The notes below the pieces were generated by a model that worked only from the letters and a program-made list of their open reading frames with translations, made no database searches and had not been told where the DNA came from. 64,000 nt of DNA from positions 39,788,368-39,852,367 of the forward strand of contig CM026394.1 of NCBI GenBank assembly GCA_014843695.1, written 5' to 3'. The DNA is from Archivesica marissinica (taxonomy: Eukaryota > Mollusca > Bivalvia > Venerida > Vesicomyidae). The stretch's first letter is position 1; each line of letters begins with the position of its first letter. Below, piece after piece: positions 22,201-32,340 of this stretch. Made by a program: the position numbers and the translations under genes.

Positions 22201-24511
22201 GCGATGAAGAAATGGTTTGTCCAGCATGCAATGGAACACAAGTGTATGGGGTAATAACACATACTAAATGAGCGTTGAAGAAATGGTTTGTCCAGCATGC
22301 AGCGGAACGCAAGTGGATCAGGTAATAACACATACTAAATGAGCGTTGAAGAAATGGTTTGTCCAGCATGCAGCGGATCGCAAGTGGATCAGGTAATAAC
22401 ACATACTAAATGAGCGTTGAAGAAATGGTTTGTCCAGCATGCAGCGGATCGCAAGTGGATCAGGTAATAACACATACCAAATGAGCGTTGAAGAAATGGT
22501 TTGTCCAGCATGCAGCGGAACGCAAGTGGATCAGGTAATAACACATACTAAATGAGCGTTGAAGAAATGGTTTGTCCAGCATGCAACGGAACACAAGTGT
22601 ATGGGGTAATAACACCTACTAAATGAGCGTTGAAGAAATGGTTTGTCCAGCATGCAGCGGAACGCAAGTGGATCAGGTAATAACACCTACTAAATGAGTG
22701 AGCGTTGAAGAAATGGTTTGTCCAGCATGCAGTGGAACGCAAGTGGATCAGGTAATAACACATACTAAATGAGCGTTGAAGAAATGGTTTGTCCAGCATG
22801 CAGCGGATCGCAAGTGGATCAGGTAATAACACATACTAAATGAGCATTGAAGAAATGGTTTGTCCAGCATGCAGCGGAACGCAAGTGGATCAGGTAATAA
22901 CAAATACTAAATGAGCTCTTCTTTCATTTATTATATTTAGCGGAACGAATGCCACATGCACGAGAACACTAATAGTATTTCCTTCCAGATTTGATGTGAT
23001 ATATTTTATGAGAGACAACTCTAATTTTCTATTACCTCCCTTGGCAGATAAAGTCTGATTTATTCCAAAATGTGAATAGGTCCTTTTAGTCAGAATCCTT
23101 TGTTTTTACTGCTGTTCCCTAACCAGATGTTGCAGTATGATAATTGTGATTTTATCAAAATCGTGTAAATTAACTGATAACATTCTTTTATAAATAAGTA
23201 CACATTGCATATACTGTAGGAGATCTGTCGAGATATAGTAATTTAATAATCTTTAATAATTTATAGTAGAATAAAATTGCTAACATGTTGTGCAAAGGAA
23301 ACAACGATAAAAACAGAGGAAAACACTTAATAAGACCTATCTACTTTTAGGGAGTATATATTCAGGGGCAGTAACTGACCGATGTCTCTCATTAACACCA
23401 TGACAATTGTCTCATAATATTGTATGGTGTTGCATTATTTCAAGTTTACTATTTAATGTGGCATTATGACAGTGTGGTACTCCCCTGTTTCATTGGCATA
23501 GCCGTTTTAAACATTATTTACAGGTAAAACATAACTCGGTATTCGGTATTTCTGTGTTATGCAAATAGTTTTACATTCGGTATGTATGGCGGCCATCTTG
23601 AATTTGACGTTGTGTGGAAAATGTTTCTTATAGGTAAATTTCTTAAATCTATGAACTCATATTCACCAGTTAAGGACACAATTTAAACAACCACTACCAC
23701 ATTACATAATTATTATGTTATCTAATTTGTCAATGTATCATACACATTCTCTGAAAAGTTGGTCAGAATCAATTAAGATTACGTAATATATAATGTGGTG
23801 CTGCTTGCTATTGACACTAATTGCCGATATAAAAATACCCGTGCAAAACTACTATTGTCCTTCAGTATAGTTTCACCAACTGAGGATAATACAGTATACT
23901 ACCTTACTGATGATAATACAGCATGATACCTTACTGAGGATAATACAGCATCATACCGTACTGAGGATAATACAGCATGATACCTTACTGAGGATAATAC
24001 AGTAGAATATCTTCCGAGGATAATACAGCACGATACCTTACTGAGGATAACACAGCATAAATACCGTACTGAGGATAATACAGTATAATACCTTACTGAG
24101 GATAATACAACATAAATACCGTACTGAGAATAATACAGCATAAATACCATACTGAGGATAATACAGCATAAATACCGTACTGAGGATAATACAGTATAAT
24201 ACCATACTGAATCTCATGACTCTTCTATTTCATAGGTTTGCAAGGTCCATGATACAGATTTCATAGAGTACAAGTGTCGATATTGTTGTACCATCGCCGT
24301 GTTCTACTGTTTCGGAACCACACATTTCTGCAACTCTTGTCATAGTAACTATGGAATGTTTATGGATATTAGTGGCAAACTCCCACAATGCCCTGCTGGA
24401 CCTTCCGGGAAACAGCTGTCAGGCCCGTGTCCTCTTGGGATACCACATCCACCAACTGGAACTGAGTTTTGTATTGGCTGTGGATTGTGCTCCAATTTGC
24501 AGACATTTTAA
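6990..24511 (+). CDS. Macro domain-RING-RCR (MYCBP2-like) E3 ubiquitin ligase, 5'-incomplete gene span
   Basis: Eight exons (6990-7223, 8954-9184, 10578-10644, 12067-12275, 13674-13781, 18544-18753, 20788-20892, 24236-24511) join without frame breaks to 479 residues and a TAA stop. Residues 1-155 form most of a macro domain (ADVIVNSTN, GGLSSSI, SIAFPTIGCGFLAHP). Residues about 185-283 hold a Cys-rich stretch and a RING. Residues 284-479 match the MYCBP2/PHR linker and tandem-cysteine module. In human MYCBP2, an RCR ligase relays ubiquitin between two cysteines and esterifies threonine. The equivalents here are the Cys in FGGTANC (residue 362) and the Cys in VFYCFGTTHFC (residue 413). The first macro strand must come from an upstream exon not located here. 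ADP-ribose-guided ubiquitylation is inferred from the fusion and not shown. The span also contains the introns. Confidence 0.85.
7283..7902. repeat. 41/42-bp minisatellite in intron A-B
   Basis: About 15 copies of a unit containing GGTCAATCTCCGTCACGATG and AGGAGAGTTCTCTCATCAGT, with CAC/GTGTAC/GACA variants that change unit length by one base. It begins 60 bp after the exon A donor. Confidence 0.93.
7990..8205 (+). mobile_element. Degenerate tRNA-derived SINE
   Basis: Starts CTCCGTAGCCGATTGTCTAA with B-box-like GCAGGTTCGCTCCC about 55 bp later, then the body motifs GAGAAAGTTGTCAGTTGC and GGAGGTTGG seen in families D and E. It is more diverged than the other copies. Confidence 0.5.
8455..8688 (-). 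mobile_element. SINE family C, near full length
   Basis: On the minus strand, a tRNA-like head (GTCGTGATAGCGCAGTGGAT, then GTTCGAGCCCCGC) leads into a body containing CCTCTTCTCTCTCCCTCGTG and ends in TTGTTTCGCAATCGAGC plus an A/T-rich tail. A partial copy of the same body in the opposite orientation is at about 8380-8430. This body segment is the source of the 29-bp array at 63440-64000. Confidence 0.8.
8954..9184 (+). CDS. Exon B: macro domain, C-terminal half
   Basis: I place the acceptor at CATTGTAG/ATACTG because reading from 8954 gives the macro helix LQQVIYNCLKQAHDDKMASI in frame with exon A. A later AG at 8989 would delete that helix. The donor is CTACAA/GTGAGA. 231 nt, phase 0. It carries SIAFPTIGCGFLAHP, the second phosphate-binding loop region, and a final strand QLNILVLTEARD. 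Together with exon A it makes a nearly complete macro fold. Confidence 0.85.
9185..9721. other. AT-rich intron sequence
   Basis: No gene or recognised repeat. Contains (TA)n-like runs near 9364-9395. Confidence 0.5.
9722..10084 (+). mobile_element. Unclassified interspersed repeat, + copy
   Basis: Runs from CAATGAGAGACATTGGTCAG to GCCAAGGGAGGTAATAGAAA. It matches 23027-23396 in the opposite orientation with moderate divergence. No coding capacity and no clear terminal inverted repeats were seen, so the class is uncertain. Confidence 0.65.
10126..10537. mobile_element. TTAA-type MITE with internal 100-bp triplication
   Basis: The right end is GGTGTTGAATGGGTTAA and the left end a degenerate TTGACCCTTTCAACA, its inverted counterpart. 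The body (CATGGACCAGTCCATGTCAG, ATCTGCACTTTTTGC) matches the simpler copy at 60394-60627. Between the ends a 100-bp segment starting ACATGTATTTGTAGCTTGAC occurs at 10111, 10211 and 10311. The third copy then continues into the normal body. Confidence 0.7.
10578..10644 (+). CDS. Exon C: short linker exon
   Basis: The acceptor is GTTTTGCAG and the donor CAAG/GTAACC. 67 nt, entering phase 0 and leaving one base over, which the next exon completes to GAT. It encodes FRHEFPDKLAQSG-type sequence that closes the macro domain and starts the linker. Its short length makes it less certain than its neighbours, but the phase fits on both sides and the acceptor is strong. Confidence 0.7.
10751..10993 (+). 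mobile_element. tRNA-derived SINE family B, full length
   Basis: The A-box is TTAGCGCAGTGGTTAGCGC and the B-box GGGTTCGATTCC, followed by a body with CCGGGTACTCCGGTTTCTCC, the tail GCTTCGCAATCGTTGTAAAA and AAATAAAGTTT. Other copies are at 13851-14090 (plus) and 63098-63328 (minus). Confidence 0.85.
11474..11704 (-). mobile_element. SINE family D, minus strand
   Basis: Begins (plus coordinates) with TTTATTTAATGTCGCTACTG, almost the same tail as family A, then the family D body (CCTTTCCTGGGCAGGC) and a tRNA-like head ending GACCATAACCACTCGACC. The shared tail with a different head links families A and D. Confidence 0.75.
11741..11916 (+). mobile_element. CAGTCAAACCTGT MITE
   Basis: Starts AGTCAAACCTGTGTTAG and ends CCAGGATTGACT, imperfect inverted ends flanked by TA. 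The body carries AAGCAGCCA repeats. It lies in the intron between exons C and D. Confidence 0.7.
12067..12275 (+). CDS. Exon D: Cys-rich segment and first half of the RING
   Basis: The acceptor is CATCTAATCTTCCAG. Its first two bases complete the split GAT codon from exon C. The donor is ATATCA/GTAAGTG. 209 nt. It encodes CKNVLKCGHVCAG and NEERCPPCL, which correspond to the Cys-rich stretch just before the RING in MYCBP2, then the first RING cysteines in CIICYTDPLSAAPVIS. The RING is completed only after splicing to exon E. Confidence 0.88.
12304..12573 (-). mobile_element. SINE family A copy 2
   Basis: A full family A body and tRNA-like head on the minus strand, starting only 28 bp downstream of the exon D donor. 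Its A/T-rich tail end faces the exon. Confidence 0.82.
13126..13295 (+). mobile_element. CAGTCAAACCTGT MITE
   Basis: The left end is GTCAAACCTGTGTTA and the right end AAGACAGGTTTGACAG. It is the inverted-repeat partner of the nearby 13468-13644 copy on the other strand, so the two could pair in a transcript. Confidence 0.75.
13468..13644 (-). mobile_element. CAGTCAAACCTGT MITE, best-preserved ends
   Basis: Bounded by CAGTCAAACCTGTCTTAA and ACACAGGTTTGACT with TA on both sides. The body is on the minus strand relative to the other copies. Its right end is 29 bp upstream of the exon E acceptor, so it supplies sequence next to the branch-point region. Confidence 0.8.
13674..13781 (+). CDS. Exon E: second half of the RING
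   Basis: The acceptor is TTCAATTTTCAG and the donor TGTAAG/GTACAG. 108 nt, phase 0. It encodes KCGHVYHLHC, RILENRWVGPRITF and CPMCK, completing a C-H-H-C...CxxC RING-H2 arrangement. The RILENRW...GPRITF spacer is characteristic of the MYCBP2/PHR family RING and not of generic RINGs. Confidence 0.93.
13851..14090 (+). mobile_element. SINE family B copy 2
   Basis: Starts TGTCCGATTAGCGCAGTGGT and ends AAATAAATAAAGTTT. The B-box is damaged (GGGTTGGATCC). A solo tail (CTGTAAAATAAATAAAGTTT) follows at about 14151-14171. Confidence 0.85.
14314..14575 (-). mobile_element. SINE family A copy 3
   Basis: A family A body with intact head B-box and a small deletion after TTTAGATTTTTGAATGATAC, where the GAGGATAGTGCA segment is missing. 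It is preceded by a (GT)n run at about 14298-14314. Confidence 0.82.
14756..16127. mobile_element. TTAA-type MITE with internally expanded 119-bp repeats
   Basis: Begins TTAACCCTTTCCTTCATAGA and ends with a degraded inverted end (TGGGGGTAAGGGATA). Inside, about ten copies of a 119-bp segment (CATAGAGATTTAGGTTAATA through CATAGATATTACTGGGACT) are tandem. After them comes the unique right part (TGGTTTGACTACTACATTGT), which is shared with 59870-59989. It is the same element family as in the P450 intron, but expanded with different unit borders. Confidence 0.8.
16150..18593 (+). repeat. 109/112-bp array of intron 3' end plus first 48 nt of exon F
   Basis: About 22 near-identical head-to-tail units. 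Each contains intron sequence (CATGTATATAGATAGTCAGC), the acceptor AACATTTGTAG, and the 48 exon bases that encode EPMDHPELKTLLEPIS. Only the last unit runs on into the complete exon F. Units differ mainly by presence or absence of AAT in CATGTAATTATG, and one has an extra CC near 17786. In each upstream copy the exon frame runs on to DLHVYR and a TAG stop. The strong sameness of units implies recent amplification or homogenisation. Confidence 0.95.
18544..18753 (+). CDS. Exon F: linker between RING and TC module
   Basis: The acceptor is AACATTTGTAG and the donor CAACAT/GTACGTAA. 210 nt, 70 codons, phase 0. It encodes PISALYDDVKRKSTMRLQYE, then YCYYPCYKCQH. The corresponding MYCBP2 segment has the same order (helical linker, Tyr-rich stretch, CYKC). 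The first 48 nt are those copied in the array just upstream. Confidence 0.92.
18774..19007 (-). mobile_element. SINE family C, near full length
   Basis: Minus-strand copy from tail (TTATTAGTTTATACAAATTT) to tRNA-like head (GTGATAGCGCAGTGG). It begins about 20 bp after the exon F donor, so this intron enters a SINE almost at once. Confidence 0.82.
19121..19946 (-). mobile_element. SINE family A copy 4, split by a nested DNA transposon
   Basis: The SINE tail (TTACGTTTATTTATCGTCGC) occupies 19121-19157 and the rest of the body and tRNA head occupy 19738-19946. The two parts meet exactly when the 564-bp insert and one copy of its 8-bp target duplication are removed. Confidence 0.88.
19166..19729. 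mobile_element. Non-autonomous hAT-like element with 8-bp target duplication
   Basis: Terminal inverted repeats of about 27 bp (core GTTCCCACTTTCCCAACC) with one mismatch. The flanking direct repeat GTGTGAGA is at 19158-19165 and 19730-19737. An 8-bp duplication is the hAT-type signature. The interior is AT-rich and non-coding. The insertion into a SINE gives relative timing. Confidence 0.88.
20421..20655 (-). mobile_element. SINE family A copy 5, head-truncated
   Basis: Has the tail, body and GGTCAGACTGGAGATCGAAC, but stops inside the tRNA head at CCTGCGAT. Confidence 0.8.
20788..20892 (+). CDS. Exon G: TC module with first catalytic cysteine
   Basis: The acceptor is CCACATTCAG and the first donor GATCAG/GTAATAAC. 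105 nt, phase 0. It encodes AYFGGTANCEDGGDDREI and VEEMVCPACSGTRVDQ. The TGT at 20812-20814 in FGGTANC aligns with the mediator-loop cysteine of MYCBP2 (human C4520). The CPAC pair is a zinc-ligand pair. The last 48 nt plus the donor are repeated in the array that follows at once. Splicing from this first donor into exon H keeps the frame. Confidence 0.92.
20845..22912 (+). repeat. 71-bp array of last 48 nt of exon G plus its 5' splice site
   Basis: About 28 head-to-tail units follow the real exon end. Each has 48 nt encoding VEEMVCPACSGTQVDQ (variants N/S, and QVNQ or a diverged QVYG end) and the donor GTAATAAC, then ACATACTAAATGAGC. Some units carry a 3-bp ATG duplication (74 bp). A downstream donor would retain GTAATAA and a stop, so only the first donor gives the full protein. 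Confidence 0.95.
23027..23396 (-). mobile_element. Unclassified interspersed repeat, minus copy
   Basis: The reverse complement matches 9722-10084 (shared CCAAGGGAGGTAATAGAAA and GAGAGACATCGGTCAGTTAC). Both copies are in introns of the same gene, in opposite orientation and about 13 kb apart. Confidence 0.65.
23878..24212. repeat. 27/28-bp minisatellite before exon H
   Basis: About 11-12 copies of a unit such as GAGGATAATACAGCATGATA plus CCTTACT, with CATAAATACCGTACT variants. It ends 23 bp before the exon H acceptor, so it occupies the likely branch-point region. Confidence 0.9.
24236..24511 (+). CDS. Exon H: terminal TC exon with second catalytic cysteine and stop
   Basis: The acceptor is CTTCTATTTCATAG. 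The stop TAA is at 24509-24511. 91 codons. It encodes EYKCRYCCTIAVFYCFGTTH, then CPAGPSGKQLSG, HPPTGTEFC and GCGLC. This matches the MYCBP2 C-terminus closely in spacing and ends in the same -TF dipeptide context. The TGT at 24308-24310 aligns with the esterifying cysteine (human C4572), and the adjacent TTH supplies the conserved histidine. Confidence 0.95.
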   Translation, partial: VCKVHDTDFIEYKCRYCCTIAVFYCFGTTHFCNSCHSNYGMFMDISGKLPQCPAGPSGKQLSGPCPLGIPHPPTGTEFCIGCGLCSNLQTF

Positions 24512-24527
24512 AGCAGCATTACATCGT

Positions 24528-24620
24528 AATAAAGGATGTTTTGTATAAAATATAAATACTAATGTGTATGTGTTTACAAAAATCGAAATAGTCGCTCAGA
24601 AACGATAAAATTCCAATAAA
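24528..24620 (+). terminator. Candidate polyadenylation signals for the macro/RCR gene
   Basis: AATAAA occurs at 24528-24533, 17 bp after the stop, and again at 24615-24620. The second leaves a more usual 3' UTR length. Neither has been tested. Confidence 0.5.
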
Positions 24621-25285
24621 TTAAAACCTATATCTATCTTCCTCTAATGTCGAACGCCTCGCGGGGATGTAAAAATGTCCCTAAAAGACGCTAACAGAGG
24701 TATGAATCAACATATCAAGTAATTTAAAAAGACGACGTGGGACAAATGGGGTCGATGCATTCTGAATGTAAACAAGTGCGGACGATGCGTTCCGGTTGTA
24801 AACAAGTGCGTGACCGATCGACTCGGAAAGTCCTACTTTCGGTTTCGAGTTTATTTTATCGCAAAAAAACACTGTTTACCAAATGAACATAAGCATACAA
24901 AGTATAATGTTAGAATGTGTAGCAGCATTGCTACCCATACGTAAAAAATGACTTTTTCAAATATATTTTATTTCATACGATGTAATGCTGCTTTAAGAGT
25001 TGTGGTTACACAGCTATGGGTTATGCTTGGCCTAGTTATAATAGGATACTAAAATGTATATGCGTCTTGTCACCGACCCCAAATATGTACACAAAACCAG
25101 AAGAATAAAATAAAAGCGCCAAATGTTAATGTGGTGTTTATACAGTAACGTTTCACCACTATTGAGGCGGAATATATTTTATTTAAACATCGTGAGTTTG
25201 TAAATTAAATGTCGTGTTTGTTTTTATTCTCCTTGTATAAAGTCTTAGAATGCTACGAATCTGAATACAGTTATCAGATATATAG
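24621..25285. other. AT-rich spacer
   Basis: Contains a local near-duplicate (ACAAGTGCGGACGATGCGTT and ACAAGTGCGTGACC) around 24770-24812. No gene recognised. Confidence 0.45.
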
Positions 25286-25289
25286 CTGA

Positions 25290-25425
25290 CATAAGCGGTT
25301 AACCAGTACTAAGCAATGTGTGTGAGGTGCCTTGCTCAATGACACCACACACGTGCCCTTACCGAGTATCGAACCAGAGACTCTTCAATTTCAAACCCGA
25401 CATTCTACCACTGGATCACCCATTT
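25290..25425 (-). mobile_element. tRNA-like SINE fragment
   Basis: On the minus strand it has GGGTGATCCAGTGGTAGAAT and, about 45 bp later, GGTTCGATACTCGG. This spacing suits pol III A and B boxes. Its family relation is unclear. Confidence 0.45.
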
Positions 25426-25559
25426 TGGAATATGTAGCCATAACAGTCACATCCTATATAGTGTGTTTGTTTATTATAGTGTCACCCCTATTTAAAGGGC
25501 CAGCCATTTCTGACTTTTTATGAACATCAGTACTTCCCGAATCCTATGCTTGTATGTCA

Positions 25560-25709
25560 GGCGCCAGGCTGGTAGGCAATCGGTAACCATTATTTAACTA
25601 GCTGGCGGCTCACCTTCCGGCCATATCAAAACGAACCCCTGACTAGATTCGAACCTTCGACCTCCCGCTCCGTAGGCGGACGCCTTAACCACTGGGCCAC
25701 GGAGACGGT
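25560..25709 (-). mobile_element. tRNA-Arg(ACG)-like SINE head
   Basis: The minus strand reads CCGTGGCCCAGTGGTTAAGG, then an anticodon loop CTACGGA (ACG) flanked by pairing TCCGC/GCGGG, then GGTTCGAATC. The body that follows is not tRNA, so this is a SINE start and not a working tRNA gene. Confidence 0.55.
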
Positions 25710-25727
25710 TATAGAAGTGTTTCTTCA

Positions 25728-25940
25728 CTGCCCATATGAGCGACACCTCCAGAAGAGATTAGTCATTTTAGATGTTAGAGGATATGGTGCACTGATACAG
25801 ACACAGACCAATTCCAGAGTTCCCATTGGTTCTTCTACGTGTAGCGAGATCTCGGTTTAAAGTCCCCATCTGAAAGACTGTAAATAGTATTAGGGTCAGA
25901 CAGGGGATAGAACCTGCCATCCCTGGACTACTGATCAGTG
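25728..25940 (-). mobile_element. SINE family A copy 6, damaged
   Basis: Contains the family body from CCCATATGAGCGACACCTCC to a broken head CCTGGACTACTGATCAG, and has internal deletions. It is followed by (TA)n at 25944-25965. Confidence 0.75.
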
Positions 25941-25966
25941 CATATATATATATATATATATATATG

Positions 25967-26137
25967 TTTTTTACGTTTATTTCTCATCGCTACCAGTTTT
26001 CCATATGAGTGAGGGTCAGTTTACCTAACAGCACATTTCCTGGACAGGCTCCAGCGGTCTGACTCGAACTCGTGACCATTAGTGATGATAGATTACAGTG
26101 GTATACAAGTCAACGTTCGTAACCACTCAACCATGGA
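25967..26137 (-). mobile_element. SINE family D, minus strand, shortened
   Basis: The tail is TTTTACGTTTATTTCTCATC, then the family D body (CACATTTCCTGGACAGGC) and head (GTAACCACTCAACCATGG). Confidence 0.65.
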
Positions 26138-26182
26138 GGCAAATTATATACATATTGCGTCATGTTCCGCTTACTGTATCGC

Positions 26183-26330
26183 ACACCAGGGATCGCAGGT
26201 GGTTCGATCCCCCGTAAAAGAACCAGAGGAGATTCTGGAATGGGTCTCTGTCTGTATCATTGCACTATCCTCCAACAATCTAAAATGACTAATCTCTTCA
26301 GGAGGCGTCACTCATATGGGCAACACACAC
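26183..26330 (+). mobile_element. SINE family A copy 7, internal deletion
   Basis: Goes from the tRNA B-box (GCAGGTGGTTCGATCCCCCG) directly to AAAAGAACCAGAGGAGATTC and the distal body. The middle segment of about 75 bp is missing. Confidence 0.75.
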
Positions 26331-26488
26331 ACTGTATTTATGCATAACAGATCCTTGTAATTCGAACTGTTATCTTTTCACAATATGTTATTAAAGAGAC
26401 CTCTTGGTAATTACTTTTGTGTATCCACTACAATGTGTAACTATTGCATTTGCTTTAAACGTCTTATAGATGTTTTACGCAATACACT

Positions 26489-26515
26489 ATTGTTGTTGTT
26501 GTTGTTGTTGTTGTA
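26489..26515. repeat. (TTG)n microsatellite
   Basis: About eight TTG triplets in a row in intergenic DNA. Confidence 0.9.
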
Positions 26516-26589
26516 TCGCACATGTGTGTATACAATATAAGCGTTTCTTGTTTGTTTCTGAGGTTTAATAATCGCACCAACAGCTTATG

Positions 26590-26745
26590 GTCATATTGTG
26601 GCTCCCCAGCTATTATAGACAACAAGTGCACCCACGAACAGTATTGCAGGCACGTTCGAACCACCGACGTTCCACAGGCCACCTGGAGAGTTTCCTTATA
26701 TGAAACAATTCGATACTCGTGAGTGGCAAGTGATATGAAGTCAAC
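26590..26745 (-). mobile_element. SINE family E, minus strand
   Basis: Shares, on the minus strand, GTCGTTGACTTCATATCACT and the B-box region GGTTCGAACGTGCC with the copies at 4147 and 28398. Confidence 0.55.
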
Positions 26746-26928
26746 GACCTTATTAACAACTCGATCGCAGACGCCACCATTAGAAGAAGAAGTAGAACCT
26801 GGTTGTAATGAAATTGGAAATACATGACGACATAAGAATAACATCCGGTGCTGGTTGTGACCCACACGTATACAGAAATCACATATGCTGGCAGACCTTC
26901 ATACTCATGTTGACTGACCTTTTCTTAG

Positions 26929-27000
26929 GCTTCTCAATTTGCGGAAGTTCAGTTGATGGCAGGAGCAGTCATTTGCCTGAATTGCTATCCCATTGACTCA
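26929..27000 (+). other. Possible isolated exon, low support
   Basis: The acceptor-like CTTTTCTTAG precedes 24 open codons including MAGAVICLNCYPIDS, but the only donor at the end is weak (GTTGTA) and a family C SINE begins about 9 bp later. I do not recognise the peptide. It may be a relic exon damaged by the SINE, or chance. Confidence 0.15.
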
Positions 27001-27008
27001 GTTGTACC

Positions 27009-27189
27009 AAGTCCGGAGTTCGAGACCCGTGGAGCCGTTACGATTGCGCCCCTAGGCAAGGCATTTAAATTCCACATTGCCTCTTCTCTATCCTTCATGG
27101 CCATGGATTCCATTAGGAATGAGATCTCGAGAGTGATTAATATAAGTTGAAAGAACTTGTTTCGAAATCGAGATAAAATAAATTTGTAA
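27009..27189 (+). mobile_element. SINE family C, 5'-truncated
   Basis: Runs from the B-box region (GGAGTTCGAGACCC) through TTTAAATTCCACATTGCCTC to the tail GTTTCGAAATCGAGATAAAA. The A-box part of the head is missing. Confidence 0.8.
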
Positions 27190-27310
27190 AGTTTTTGCAA
27201 CCGTACACCTTACTTGGCATGACAGACTGAATATAATAAGCATGTTAGAGACTCGGTGATCTAAAATGTTTTGGCTTGCATCGATGCCCGTGTAACAGGG
27301 GTAAGGTGTG

Positions 27311-27605
27311 TTTTTACGTTTATTTATCGTCGTTACCGGTTGCCCATATGAGCGATGCCTCCTGAAGAGATTAGTCATTTTAGATTTTTGGAGGATAGTG
27401 CAATGATACAGACAGAGACCCATTCCAGAGCCACGTCTGGTTCTTTTACGTGCACGGTGTACAGCATCGACACGAGACCTCGGTTTAATGACCCATCTGA
27501 AAGACTGTTAATTTTATTTAGGGTCAGACCGTGGATCGAACCTGCGAGGCTGCGATCCCTGGATTACCAGTCCAGCGTGCTCCCACTGGACTGCATATCC
27601 GTCTG
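27311..27605 (-). mobile_element. SINE family A copy 8, near full length
   Basis: A complete tail, body and tRNA-like head on the minus strand, with a short internal duplication (CCTGCGAGGCTGCGATCC). Confidence 0.85.
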
Positions 27606-27640
27606 TATCGTGAGTAAGAGGTGCTTACTGTTTTATGTAG

Positions 27641-27726
27641 GAGACAATGGTCATGGTTATGACTGCACACTCGTGATCCTGGATCGGAGTTCCATTAATG
27701 GCCAATATCCTTGTTGTACTGAATAG
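27641..27726 (+). other. Possible terminal exon of an unrecognised small gene
   Basis: An acceptor-like TTACTGTTTTATGTAG is followed by an open stretch that reads GDNGHGYDCTLVILD and ends YPCCTE before TAG. AATAAA is found at 27783-27788. Its phase does not join to the 26929-27000 candidate, and no domain is recognised. Treat as a weak hint only. Confidence 0.2.
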
Positions 27727-28214
27727 TTCTACTTGTAAGATATTTCCCATAATACTTGATCTTCAAATATATATATGTAACTAATAAATGGACTTATATA
27801 TTATGGTGTTAATTTGTTTAATGTCTCTCCGAAGTATTTCAACATTTGTCGATGAAGCACATGGTTACCCCCTTGACCGCCCGTCACACAAGCATATTTG
27901 ATTTTAAATAAGTTATATTTCCGGAACCCCAGGCCCAGAGGTTATAACACTTTTCTCAGATCTCAAACTCGAGCTTATGTGATCTGATTGGTTGATATTG
28001 AGTGCTACTGTCAGCTGAACCAATCAGGTGACTGAGTTTTGAGATTGGAGAAACATTTTTATCTGATGCTCATTTCAATTCCTCCTGCTAAATCCCTTAC
28101 TTTAGAACGCCTCAAAAAGCAAACATCTAAAGCAGTAAATTTAGTATACTAATATAATTATTTTATTTACGTCAACCATTCATATCAGACGGCTCTCACT
28201 AAAATTCTTTACCA

Positions 28215-28392
28215 TAGACACCAACGACACAAACGGCACTCTTTCCATTGACTTATCAAAAGCATTTGATTTTGTCAATCATAACATACTAATTAAAACA
28301 TTTAAAGTTAAACTTTACATACATGTACTAGACAATTCAACTATTTCTTTGTTTGCATCTTTTCTGAATGACAGAACTCAGCTAGAACGAAT
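28215..28392 (+). mobile_element. LINE reverse-transcriptase fragment
   Basis: One open frame contains TLSIDLSKAFDFVNHNILIK and FASFLNDRTQ, a recognisable segment of the palm region of non-LTR retrotransposon reverse transcriptase (D-x-SKAFD-V-H). It is broken off at 28392, where a family E SINE begins. The rest of the element is missing here. Confidence 0.8.
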
Positions 28393-28397
28393 GTTTT

Positions 28398-28555
28398 CTG
28401 GGGCCTCCGTTGCCGAGTGGTTACGGTCGTTGACTTCAACACATTTGCCACTCACCAATACCACTTCAGGTGTCGAGTTATTGCATGTGAGAAAGATATC
28501 CAGCTGGCTTGCGGAAGGTCGGTGGTTATCCTCATACCACCTCCTCATCCCTCAC
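28398..28555 (+). mobile_element. SINE family E, next to the LINE fragment
   Basis: Head CTCCGTTGCCGAGTGGTTAC, body GAGAAAGATATCCAGCTGGC. It ends at about the left end of the large inverted repeat. Confidence 0.6.
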
Positions 28556-28566
28556 AGTAGTAAACC

Positions 28567-32340
<3,774 letters not shown>

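Noticed and set aside
16150..22912. CRISPR-like arrays
   Set aside because: Units are contiguous near-identical copies without unique spacers, and the genome is eukaryotic.
20893..22912. Many tandem coding exons encoding repeated CPAC zinc motifs
   Set aside because: The units lack their own usable acceptor; the only nearby AG lies a few bases after the TACTAA motif, and a 50-nt exon from it would break the frame.
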